Positions 1 to 9,560 of a DNA stretch of 64,000 nucleotides are shown here, piece after piece; positions within the stretch are counted from its first letter, which is position 1, and the number at the start of each line of letters is the position of its first letter. The notes under the pieces are model-generated. The model was not told the origin of the DNA, ran no database searches, and saw only the letters and a list, made by a program, of their open reading frames with translations. The position numbers were made by a program, and so were the translations under genes. The DNA is from Buxus sempervirens (lineage: Eukaryota; Streptophyta; Magnoliopsida; Buxales; Buxaceae): contig OX387193.1 in the NCBI GenBank assembly GCA_947561395.2, positions 33,554,255 to 33,618,254 on the forward strand, in the 5' to 3' direction.

Positions 1-431
1 TGATATACTATCATAGCAAAAGAAAGAAAGGAAACATTGGAAATCTTGGAAAAATTTCTAATGTACCTCAACAAATTTTTTACCAATAAACAGTATAAGC
101 AGATGTATTTAAGATTAACAATGTAGGAAAACAGCTCATTTGTTGAAAAGAAATACAACATTGTGTAGAGGCTGAAAAATCTACAGAACTAACAGCCAAA
201 ATATTTTGGAGTCTTTATGTGAGGAAAAATGAAGCAAAACATGATTTTATATGTTTAAATGAGCATATGCTGGAAAAATAATTAACTATGCAAAAAAATC
301 TAGTATAAAAACTCTACCGAAGCTGGGCCCCAATAAGGGACTAAATTTCAAGGCCCAAGAGAGTCTATGGCTGTTTATAGCAAATTTTTGTTGGATATCC
401 ATCTTAACTAAGAAATTCAAGCCTGCCATAC
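1..431 (-). other. NUP88: NUP88 intron 2 (5' part, continues outside window)
   Basis: The donor GTATGG follows exon 2. The next expected coding block of the family (VVSIGSEIY-like) is not found in any frame here, so this stretch is read as intron. Confidence 0.65.
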
Positions 432-1707
432 CTGCAAAGAATAGCATTATCTTTTGCACAAGTTCGTCCAAATAGATTCATGATGTATAGACCATCTGAA
501 CCACTGAGTAGTACTGCAGATCCATTTCTATTGACAGAGATTCTGTTGACCACAGAGTGCATCTGAACATCTGGTTTCAGTACCTGTGAAGTTTCTAGCA
601 TCATTAATGATGAAACTGAAACCATTTAACAATTATTAATTAAATTCTAAATAGGTTGTCAAACAAAATACAAATAGATAAGTTTTGTGAATTGTAATAA
701 CAATTGAGAACAATATATAGTAAAAACATCAAACATACATAAAGAGAAGTAATACGGGGTAACCATTTATTATACCTAAACCTTAAACGTTTAAACAAAA
801 GAGATGGAAGCATAGACGTGTAATCAAACAAATTCAATTAAAAAACAGATATTAGAGGAAAATATGGGAATAGGGTTCCATATGATGGAATGGAATAAAC
901 CTTGTAGTGGAGTTCTGAAAAATTATCTGAAAGTTCTAGAGAAAAGAGAGAGAGAAACTTTGCTGTTTCATGGTATTTCTGAAAAAAAAAAGTTGCATAA
1001 AAATTCAAGTTGAGGAAATGCCAATAAGGGAGGCTTGGCTTGGTACCCTTGGGAAAGGGAAATTTGGAGGGAAATCACCCAGGGCAAATTCAAAACCGTG
1101 ATTCTTTCTCATTTTCACCTATGGTAGCTCCAAATTAACGAAAAGATAGTAAAACAAAACACCATCAACTGAATCGAAAAAGGAGAACTAGGGTTTGTAA
1201 AGGATAAACGCTTTCTCAAAAGTTCCATGAAACGGTCACCAAAACGCCTCAACTTAAACAAGAATAGCATTCACATTTTGTAACTATCTAACGTATTACA
1301 AAATTTGGACGGAAAATCCACAGCAGGAGCAGTTCTGTAACCCCAAAACTTGAGGAAACGAGAACAAAACTAGAATTGACGACAGGAGAAAGAGCAAGAG
1401 AACTAACCTTGGAAGAGGAAGCAGCTAGTACAGAAGTTGGGTCCGGATCACCAAACCGAAGGGAAAGTCGATGAAGAAACTGCTGATTGGAGTCCCAGAA
1501 ATAAAGTCGAGAAGCTCCGTCCCAAGCTATGAGGTTGCCGAGTGTTCGGGAGTCGGAGAGATGGGCGGCGCCACCGCCGGAGGTAGCGGGGGCAAAAACG
1601 GGGTGGTGGTGAAGTGGCAGCCATTGAACTTCTTCCTCTGGTGCCGAAGGTGTAAGGGCTCGCCGTTCTTCGGTCTCCGACACAGACAAATCGAAGTTAT
1701 ACTTCAT
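432..1707 (-). CDS. NUP88: Nuclear pore protein NUP88/MOS7, first two coding exons (partial gene)
   Basis: Family role: NUP88 (plant MOS7) is a cytoplasm-facing nucleoporin with an N-terminal beta-propeller. It works with NUP214 and the export receptor in nuclear protein export, and in plants in immune signalling. Seen here: exon 1 is 1408-1707 (100 codons). It starts MKYNFDLSVSETEERR and carries VQWLPLHHHPVF, LIAWDGASRLYFWDS, LHRLSLRFGDPDPTSVLAA and ends SSSK before a GT donor. Exon 2 is 432-583 (152 nt): an AG acceptor precedes VLKPDVQMHSVVNRISVN, then GSAVLLSGSDGLYIMNLFGR and DNAILC, with a split last codon before the donor GTATGG. The pieces match my recollection of Arabidopsis MOS7 in order and spacing, including the exon-2 ending ICR. 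I chose ATG 1707 because family similarity begins there; the open frame runs further upstream but that part looks untranslated. Exon 3 and the rest lie beyond position 1. No disruption is visible. The family call is firm; the species is not. Confidence 0.88.
584..1407 (-). other. NUP88: NUP88 intron 1
   Basis: Read on the minus strand it opens GTTAGTTC after the exon-1 codon AAG and closes CTTCACAG before exon 2. It is AT-rich with no repeat I recognise. Short open frames in it have no coding character. Confidence 0.8.
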
Positions 1708-1990
1708 GCCGTCTGTTTCTCTCTTCCGCAACGAACGTCTACTGTTCACATTACCTCGTTCGTTGCAGAGCTGGCAGGGCAGGGCGAGAGTCTTGACCCT
1801 TGCGTGTTTATGAGGAGGATGTTGCCTACCCTGCCTTTCCCATTTCTTCAAAAAGAAAAGAGCAAAGGTAAAAATAAATAATGCCAAGTGGCATTTAAAA
1901 AAGAAAGGTAATGAAAAAGGAAATGAGATATAAAAAAATGAGGGAATGGTTATATATATATATACACACACACTAGTAAAGATGCCCTTG
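1708..1990 (-). promoter_or_regulatory. NUP88 5' UTR and core promoter region
   Basis: This is the stretch directly upstream of the NUP88 start codon on the minus strand. It is pyrimidine/purine-biased and holds a dinucleotide run, (TA)n then (CA)n on the plus strand, at about 1950-1973. No single TATA box or start site can be fixed by eye. Confidence 0.4.
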
Positions 1991-2541
1991 CTTCGCACAG
2001 GTGGACATGTGCTTTAAAAACTCAAAGAAACATTTATTTGTTACAAGTCGAGCTGCCATGTAAACTTTTCTGTTGTAAATTGTAGTACATTTTGATTGCT
2101 TAATGTAAATACCAGAATGATTAAGTTATAAATGAGACAACATAACTATGAACAAACATGTAAGCATCACATGAACTTAAATATTTAATTATTTAATAAT
2201 GAACACGAGTTGCAACTTAGTAGATGAAATGGTTGCTTCTTTTTTTTCTTTTTTTTTGCCACATATACACTGTAGATGCAAAAGCTACATTCATTTTAAT
2301 ATGAATTTTAGAATTTATGTATATCTAGAGAAATTTGATTAAAATGTTAATAATTTAAAAAATATGCATTTTATTCTAAAGTTTTTTGAAGTGCCATTTC
2401 AGATTTAAAAGAATTTGATATCCTCATATGCAAAGTAACATATATATCATTTTAAACAATGAAATACAAAACTTATCATTAAGGTTTATAGTCATGAATA
2501 CATCAGACCCAAACTTTTGGAGAAGAGTTGGCGTTTTGCTT
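1991..2541. other. AT-rich intergenic DNA
   Basis: No coding, RNA gene or recognisable repeat family was seen. T-runs and A-runs dominate. Confidence 0.5.
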
Positions 2542-2640
2542 TCATTCATCGTCGTTGATTGCTATTTTTGCTGCAGCCTTTCCAGCTTCTTTTTTGGTTT
2601 TTCTCCGGTCCCCAACATAGCATATCCCTCCGATGTTAAT
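2542..2640 (-). pseudogene. Isolated C-terminal half of a double-stranded RNA-binding motif
   Basis: Minus-strand reading gives 33 codons: INIGGICYVGDRR, then KTKKEAGKAAAKIAI and NDDE before a stop. The arrangement G-x-x-Y-x-G-(D/E)-x-x-(K/R)-TKKEA-x-x-AA-x-x-AI is the second half of the dsRNA-binding fold: the last strand, the KKEA helix start and the alanine-rich helix. These residues touch the RNA backbone in DRB-type proteins. No N-terminal half of the domain is recognisable upstream (2641-2900). Just before it the minus strand reads TTTTTCAAG, which could be an old splice acceptor. I read it as a leftover exon or a captured gene fragment. It could instead be the last exon of a gene whose other exons have decayed. 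Confidence 0.45.
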
Positions 2641-3227
2641 AGTTGCTTGAAAAAATAGATTGTGAGATATGCAAATGTTTTAAACTCGTAAATAGGGAAA
2701 GCAAATTTTTTCTGACAAATTTCTTTCAGACAACATATTAGGGTAGATAAATGAATTAATTTTTTGAAATTATTCCTACAACAAACATTCAAATATTAAA
2801 TTGTATATCAACACATAACAATAAAATTACCTTGGTTAGTGTTTCAATATTAATTATTTACTTGGGTGAACACTGAAAATTGTTTTAAGCTAGCATATGA
2901 AAGTGGTTTTTCTTTAACCCTTTTTTAAGTAATTCAGATACAATCATCCAATTCTTATAATTGAAAATAATTGATATATTTTTCAAATAATTGAAAATAG
3001 TGTTATTTTAAAAATAACACTTGTTACTAATATATATTTCAAAGAATTGAAAATAAGTATTATTTTATGGTTTATGGAAAGTTGCTTCGAAAAAAAGTTT
3101 CCTTGTAAATCTTTTATAATCATGGTTTGTTGCAAGTATTTTAGGAGGTTTATAAGTCTTTTTTAATAATATTTTTGAAGAAAATCTTGGTGGACAGTTA
3201 AATTATACTTGTTGTCAATTATGTTAA
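2641..3227. other. AT-rich intergenic DNA
   Basis: No coding sequence seen. Around 2960-3075 short phrases such as AATTGAAAATA and blocks of TTATTTTA repeat irregularly. No family is recognised. Confidence 0.45.
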
Positions 3228-3545
3228 AAAAATATACCTGAATTTTTATTATAAAAAATAAATGACTAAATCTAAATGGAAGAGTTGCGGCAAGTGTTGT
3301 CGTTTTATAAAAAGGTATATATGATTTTCAATTATAAAAGTTAAATGACTGAATCTAAATTTTTTTTAAAACCACCGTTACAAACCAATTTTTTCAAGAC
3401 CTGTCGTCATTTTATAAAAAGGTATACTTGATTTTGAATTATAAAAAATTAAATCATTGAATCGAAATTATTTTTAAAACCAGCATCGGAATTTTCGAGA
3501 AGGAAGGAAGGAAGAGTTGCGGCAGCTATTGTCGATTTATTAAAG
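3228..3545. repeat. Tandem repeat, about 3 units of roughly 100-125 bp
   Basis: Each unit carries, in order, a GGTATA(T/C)NTG-like start, GATTTT(G/C)AATTATAAAA, (A)AATGACTGAATC(T/G)AAAT, and TGTCGTTTTATAAAAAGG or TTGTCGATTTATTAAAGG at its end. Units start near 3235, 3312 and 3420 and have drifted in length. It may belong to a larger decayed element. No protein is coded. Confidence 0.5.
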
Positions 3546-3942
3546 GAAGCAAGCAAGCTAGTGAAGTAGGTCGATAGAAGAGCTGCTTGAGGAAGCAAAC
3601 TTTCTTTTTCTATAGGTATAGGATATATATATATATTGTATAACCTCATAATTATTTAAAATATAAAAACGCCAAATTAAATTTGCTAGATTATAAAAAA
3701 AATTAACCTATTATTTTAATATCTTTGTAATTATTTTGGATTTATTAATTTTTAAAAATTTTCTAGCATGACAATAGAAATATTTCAACGGAGCGGCTAA
3801 ACTACATCGAAACTGACACGGTGAACCTATACTTACTATTAAATATACAAACTACCTAAAGTGTTTTTATTTTCATATATCTAAAATATCTTTTTTTTAA
3901 ATCTTTAATTTCAAAAATATCACTTTTTCCAATAAATCTTAG
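3546..3942. other. AT-rich intergenic DNA
   Basis: Nothing recognised beyond AT-rich sequence and a short TATATATATA run near 3625. Confidence 0.45.
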
Positions 3943-4035
3943 GCCTCGTTTGGCGTTCATTTTGAGAACTCATTCCAATGCTTGGAATGAGTTCCAACTT
4001 CCAAGGCTTAGAATTAATTTTGAGGGATAAAGTGA
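3943..4035 (+). repeat. Terminus of a MITE-like DNA transposon (one end only)
   Basis: The segment opens GGCCTCGTTTGGCG, a phrase typical of plant hAT/PIF-type miniature-element termini. It continues into a hairpin CATTCCAATG-CTTGGAATG. The matching inverted terminus is not present nearby, so only one end remains, probably cut off by later LTR insertions. The assignment rests on the terminal phrase alone. Confidence 0.35.
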
Positions 4036-4568
4036 TGTTCGGTTGCTTTGCCAAAACTTAGTGTGCACATGGTCTTCCGCACGGGGCGAGGTGCATGTGG
4101 AGTGCGTGCCTTGGGAAATTCGGAGCCGCCATTACCTGATGGGGTGCAGGCAAACACCAGGGTGCTTAAGCAAGTCTATCTAAATGGTCTACAGCTTTTT
4201 AGAGATTCCGGCTAAATTCTCGGTTACAGTCCGAGGAAGTCCGAAGACACCCCGGTCCGCCCCGACGGTTGACGGGTCCTTCAGATCTCCCTGGTTTTAG
4301 TCAACTTAAACTCACCCTTGTTTTTTAAGCTAGCATTCACACTTATTAAGTCTGAATGGGACCTTCAAGGGCGTGGGTCCCCTTTATTTTAATTGATTTT
4401 ATCTTTTTTGGCCTTAGGTGAAATGGGTCGGATATGGGCCTCGTTGGAAGGCCCATTGGGAACCGTGTTTGGGCTTAAGTTGAGCCCAAGGTCCGTTTAG
4501 GGTTATATTGGGTAACCTTAATTGCTGGGTTGGTTGTTTGGTTTAAGGGTTAATTAAGCATATATATT
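4036..4568 (+). mobile_element. Old Tat/Ogre-like LTR piece (G-1), target of solo LTR A1
   Basis: It holds GGAGCCGCCATTACCTGATG and, later, TCCGAAGACACCCCGGTCCG. The layout resembles the GGAGTCGCCACCTAG ... GTGTTAGGCACCC layout I remember from plant Tat/Ogre LTRs. Downstream are repeated GGCCCA-type words. It is broken and old. Its sequence resumes at 7003 after A1, since the TAATG duplication spans the gap. Family assignment is tentative. Confidence 0.35.
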
Positions 4569-4573
4569 TAATG

Positions 4574-7002
4574 TGTAACGCCCCAAACCCGGGTTAATAA
4601 AAACCGACCTTGACCCGAATCTGGTTCGTCACTGTAACAACCCGAATTCAGCCCAACAACCGAATTCGAGATGCTATTGGCCCATATCAAATAATAATCA
4701 ATGAATAACAAGACTAAAGAATTAAATAAGTCATTTATTAATAAACTATCAGAGTGCGGAACATCAATGTGCGAAAGTGTAGTCTAATATCATCATAAGA
4801 TGAATCAAATAAAAGCATCCAAAATCCAATGATCATGTAAGTCTGGTAATAATCAAAAGGGTTACTAAACTCTCAATCCCTCTAATACATCAAAACCAAA
4901 TAATCAAAATAACGAAACTGTCTAAATTACTAATATGAATCCTCTCTCCACGACCTCAGATCTAGTCGGGATAATAATAGTCCTCCAGCGAATAGTTGAC
5001 AAGATCACCCTGGTAACCACCACTATGATCCCCCTCTCTCGTATCAGCTGAAAAATAACATAAAGAAGTAAGGTGAGATACGAATATCTCAATAGACAAC
5101 ACATGCATGCTATAAACAGTTTATATTCACTAAAATAGATTTTCATGCACGTATAAGCAGTCTCGAGTAAACAGGCTTGTATAAATATTCATCTCGTTCA
5201 TGGAAATACAAATCATCATGCAAAACAGTTTAATATTTGTGAACAGATAAAATATATCAAGATCATGATTCAGAAGTCATTAATAGAATCCAACATAAAT
5301 CTGGGATGTACTAAACAGTCACATCCAACCATAACATCCAATACATGCATCCTGCATGTAAACAACATCAGAAGTAAGTGTTTGTGATATCAATATCATT
5401 GTAGGACTCACAAAGAAAGATACACATTTGAGATGACTCTCAGCCATATGCTATATCACCATGCGGCTTATGGGTGATGCTACTAATGATACTCAAACCC
5501 GTGAAGATCACCTTAGATAAGAGCCGTAGTCATCGACTTATTGCACACGAACTCAACCGAGTTGGCAAGTACCACCAACATGCAGTACCAGAATCAATAC
5601 ATGGAGATGGCATCTTATCCAAATGTACAGGAATCACCAGCGAGGCTCGAAATGACCCTACAGACACAGGACCCCCAATGCAAATTAACTTGCAAAGGAA
5701 GCGCGTTCGCAACAAGGAGTAACCCAACCCAAATGAAATATCTCTTAGCTATCTAGCCAAAAATATGGATCCATAACCAGCAATGCCCACTAAACACCAA
5801 CAATCCCTAAGGACTAACATTACTGTAAGTAATAGTGCCTAGCGTCATATAATGGTTATATATGTAATTTTCCTTCTTTATTGGGTTAACTATATTCAAA
5901 ATCTGATCTGGAAATCTGTATAATATATTCTGGTTAACAGTATAACTCTATAGGTCATTTAATCAACTCTCACAAGGTTACAAGTTCGGTTCTTCCAAAA
6001 CGTAGGTTTCTTGCTATTTACAAAGCTTGGCCACTAATCACCCTAAATACCTTCCTATTTTTGTTCATTTGTAAAATAGGTAATTGGTAATTTATTTTGG
6101 TCTTAAAATATCTTGTTTGAAGGTTAAAATTTGTTAAAAATAGTTTAGAATTGAATCAGGGTTTGAAAATACGAAAATCTGCATTTTCTGCATAGAGCGC
6201 TCAGGATTGCCTAGGATCGCTCAGGCGGTCTAGGGTAGGCGGTAGTTCAAATCAAACACCGACAATAAATCGTGTAGCGGTCTCGGGCGGTCTCAAATTT
6301 TTAACAAGCGCCTGGGAGCGCCGAAGATTGCTGAGCACAGTGAGCTCAGCGGTCTCCCAAAAACGAACATAAACAGTTTAAAAACTTGATTTTTCACGTC
6401 CAAGATCAATCTAATATACATATAATATTGCTATCAAACTAAATACATGATTTTATAATACAAAAACATGCAATGAAGATTAAACCAATCGTGAATACCA
6501 AAGAACGTTAAAAACCAGTGTTGCCTACCTCTATGCGATTGTTCTCCTCTTCCTTCTCTAACCAGCAACTCTCAGACCTCTATACGATTGCAAAGTGAGC
6601 CTCGAAGGGAGAAGAAACCTGGTTCTTCCTCTCCTCTTCTTCTCTTCTCTTCTTTGGTCACACCATCGCTCTCGGTCTCTTGTGGCTGCTAAGTCTCAAA
6701 CGAATACAAGCACGTATTTCCACCGTATGTCATTAGGTTATTTTAACTTATATATATATACTCTATTCCATGCATCTCACCTGCATAAGACTCCACAGAC
6801 ACGCCCAATCAGAATACATCCAACTTAAAATATCGATCATACCTCTATATCTTGCAATCAGATGGTCGGATCTGTGCCTAACTCTGGATCTCCACTAATT
6901 GTAATATCCCCTACATTAATAAGATATTTCCATTAATTAAAATCTTCAAGAATATTAATTATTATATTTACTTTTATATTTAGGAAAATTCGGGGTCTTA
7001 CA
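4574..7002 (-). mobile_element. Solo LTR A1 (gypsy, chromovirus-like), 2.43 kb
   Basis: It starts TGTAACGCCCC, ends GGGGTCTTACA, and is flanked by a perfect 5-bp duplication TAATG (4569-4573 and 7003-7007), so it is one complete LTR. The sense strand is minus, because the GGGGCGTTACA-type end is the LTR 3' end in element C. Parts on the minus strand: TATATA promoter near 6750; donor-like AGAG|GTAGGCAAC at 6528; GC-rich tract about 6190-6350; palindrome TATGGATCCATA 5764-5775; hairpins near 5455-5478 and 5550-5563; ATGCATG; palindrome at 5075-5090; acceptor-like TTTTTCAG at 5048. The donor-to-acceptor span is 1,481 bp. There is no coding. A2 and A3 are further copies. Confidence 0.85.
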
Positions 7003-7007
7003 TAATG

Positions 7008-7825
7008 GGTTAAGGTTTTTAAGGCCCATTGGGCTTGGAGGTGGCCCACAGCATTAACAAAATATCCTTGAGGCCCATTTGTGAAATGGGCCCTAGTTTG
7101 GGACTAGTCAGGGTGTGGGCCCCTTTGGAAGGCCCACAAAGCCTTATTGGACCTAGGCTGGCCCAAGTCTCAAAATGGGGGTTTGGGTTGACCCACAAAC
7201 CCCAAAGGATCTTATTAAACAGATTCAGGTCAGACTGGATGGGCATGGGCCCAAAGAAATGAAAATTGGGAGGTTAATGGGTATGTCCGCACATATGGTG
7301 CGGGCAAGGCCAATCCGCACTGTGTATGCGGATTCGGCCGAGGAAACCCAAAATGGCCAAAACTCCAGTGGGGCTCTGTTCGCGGGCTTCCCAGGGGTGT
7401 TCGCGAGCTTCTATGGGTCTCTGAGCAGACCCACAGTGGTTCAAATGCTTCGATTTTGGCTTAAATCAAGCCTCACTCATGGGGTTTTCAAAATGGAAAG
7501 GATCTTTGATTCTGAACAATCACCTGCAAATTGAAACAGGGACTCTAGAGATCCCCGTTTGGTGTCGACAAAGATCTCTATCTTTCCCAAAGATGGAAAG
7601 AGATACAAGGCTCGAAAGGCCTAGATCATGTCCCCTTCAACCAATCCATTCACTTGTACATTCGACCAACATGAGTACACATATGAGCTAGACAAAAACA
7701 GAAGTAACTATGCATGAAGATAGCAATATTAGACATTTGACAACAGTAAACCAAAAAAATAAAACATTTAAGAAGTGAAGCATGCTTGGAAATCGAGTTG
7801 GAAAAACCTAAGTAATCTAAGAGGT
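7008..7825 (+). mobile_element. Old LTR-derived piece (G-2), right side of A1
   Basis: It continues the A1 target DNA. It is rich in GGCCCA / TGGGCC words and has a GC-rich tract about 7270-7420 with words such as TCCGCAC, TGTTCGCGGGC and TTCGCGAGC. Open frames here are a by-product of the GC content; no protein family is recognised. I treat it as LTR-derived because it has the GC-rich tract module of the other LTRs. Confidence 0.3.
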
Positions 7826-7834
7826 GGGTGCAAG

Positions 7835-8496
7835 CAAGGTTTTCAATTTCGATTTTGATGGGCGTGCCGATCCTTGAAAAAATCGGCGTGCTGACAAAAC
7901 TCCGAACAAATAAAAAAAAAAGGCAAAAAACTGGGAAAAATTGATTTTTTTATTTTGTCGAAATTTCACCGGCACACCGCAAAAAATCGCTGATTGTTAT
8001 GAATCCATTGAATATGGATGACCATTGGGAAACATTGAACATGCACCTCTTCACCTCTTGGGATTCCACATGCACCTCTTCAAGAACCTCTTGGGATTGA
8101 ACATGCACCTCTTCAAGGATACACCTCTTGGGATTCCACATGCACCTCTTCAATACACCTCTTCATATTTATAAAAGGGTCTTGAGATGTACAGAATAAA
8201 AACACACAAATTTGCTAACTAGTGAATGATCTTGAGTTCTAAGAGATCTAATTTTCTCTTCCATTTGAGTCTATCTTATCTTGCTAATCTTTCTTGTCTT
8301 GCCATTCTCTTTCTTTTACAATACTAATGAAAATTTAAAAAAAATCAATTTTTTTTCTCTTTATCGTCTGTTTTGCTCGTTTCGCTTGGCACGCAGCCAT
8401 TTTTCGTCGGTACGCCGAAAAAATCAGTCAATTTTTAAATAAGTGATTTTTTTGTGTCGAAACGCATCGAAACTTGAAAAAATAACTTAAAACGCT
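7835..8496. mobile_element. Non-autonomous Mutator-like (MULE) element with 9-10 bp TSD
   Basis: The 9-mer GGGTGCAAG flanks the element at 7826-7834 and 8497-8505; with the preceding T the match is 10 bp. A 9-bp duplication is the Mutator signature. The ends form a long imperfect inverted repeat: left CAAGGTTTTCAATTTCGAT, right (reverse complement) CAAGTTTCGATGCGTTTCG. Further in, GGCGTGCCGA pairs with GGCGTACCGA, and AAAATTGATTTTTTTATTT recurs on both arms. There is no transposase. The centre (about 8040-8330) holds tandem CACCTCTT units and TATAAAAGG, and looks like a captured LTR fragment. Confidence 0.65.
8041..8165. repeat. Tandem CACCTCTTGGGATT / ATGCACCTCTTC units inside the MULE
   Basis: Three to four imperfect units alternate CACCTCTTGGGATTCCACATG-type and CACCTCTTGGGATTGAACATG-type words, with CACCTCTTCAAG(G/A)A between them. 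TATAAAAGG follows at about 8173. The arrangement resembles the U3 of a small copia/TRIM LTR, which suggests the MULE carries a piece of one. Confidence 0.5.
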
Positions 8497-8505
8497 GGGT
8501 GCAAG

Positions 8506-9265
8506 TGAACTAAAAAAAGGAAGCTTCTTACTGATATTTACAGTGGGTGAAAGTGAATCAAAATAGATTGCAAACATGCCTTTCATATGCTTCATATGAA
8601 TATGTGTGATGTAAAAACTAAAATAGCAGGTGAGATAAGATTACTAAATGTGTGTGTCGAATTATTCCTACATGTGCAAAACTACATGAGATGATAAAAC
8701 GACCATTAGAATGGACAAGCATGCAAAGAAGTGATAACCACCTATGTTTGATTGTGTGCCTTAGACCACCCTGTTTTTGGATTTTAGGAATGAGTTTTGA
8801 GTTTTTTGGTGGCAAACTTGTAAAATGAGATGAAACTTTTAAATAATGGCATAAAACATAAATTATCAATCCACCTTTCCTCTTCAACGAAGAGTAGCCA
8901 CGCTTCCTCTTCAACACACAATCAATTCAAGCCTCCATTAAAGAACCACATGCCCTTGCCAAAGCCATAATAGGATTCTCCTTCTAGTGATTTAAAGCTA
9001 TCGGTAAAGCAAGCAAGGAAGCAAGAAGCAGCAAGGAGCAACAATAAGAGCAATGTCATGGTTTGTGTAGCAAGCATGCTTTGCTAGACCGAGACCGAGA
9101 ATTGAACCATCTGTGTTCTGTCCCGGAACAAACTATACCAAACCGGACAAGTCGGCAGGTCAGAAAAAAAAAAGTTAAAGAACATGAGTTTTTGCATTTC
9201 CATTTGCAAAATAGCATAACGAGGTGAAGCCATGGTCTCAGGTCTGCACAAACCCCAAGTAGAAA
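8506..9265. other. Unassigned repeat-like intergenic DNA
   Basis: No coding or terminal repeats found. Short runs such as AAGCAAGCAAGGAAGCAAG (about 9005-9030) occur. It probably belongs to the same decayed LTR background as the flanks. Confidence 0.35.
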
Positions 9266-9449
9266 CCTCCCTCCCGTCCCTCTCTCTCTCTCTCTCTCTT
9301 ACACACACACTCAATTTAGCTCCCTCCCTCTTTCTCTCCCTTATCTCCCTCCCTCTCTATTGTAGTCTCCCTTCTCCCTCTCTCTTTATTTCTAGTTTCA
9401 CTCTAGCTCCCTCCCTCTTTCTTTCTCACTCACCCTCTTTTCTCTTAGC

Positions 9450-9483
<34 letters not shown>

Positions 9484-9560
9484 CTCTCTCTCTCTCTCTC
9501 TATTTCGATCCCTCCCGTCTCTCTCTTTCGTTGCCTCATTCCCTCTTTTCTCTACTCTTG
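9266..9560. repeat. Compound microsatellite and C/T-rich low-complexity tract
   Basis: (TC)n near 9281-9300, CTCCCTC-type minisatellite units to about 9430, a pure (AC)15 run at about 9451-9480, then (TC)n 9481-9500. An open reading frame across it is only a product of the repeat. Confidence 0.9.

Noticed and set aside
1-431. Third NUP88 exon
   Set aside because: No frame carries the expected following residues. Read as intron.
1471-1881. Plus-strand open frame of 136 codons opposite NUP88 exon 1
   Set aside because: It mirrors the coding strand of a recognisable exon and has no family resemblance of its own.
4574-7002. Terminal-repeat-in-miniature (TRIM) or DNA transposon reading of A1
   Set aside because: No internal pair of direct repeats was found. 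TG...CA ends, the 5-bp duplication and the close match of the ends to chromovirus C favour a solo LTR.
7019-7534. Overlapping open frames on both strands of a GC-richer stretch
   Set aside because: No protein family match by eye. Composition of the LTR-derived GC tract explains the open frames.
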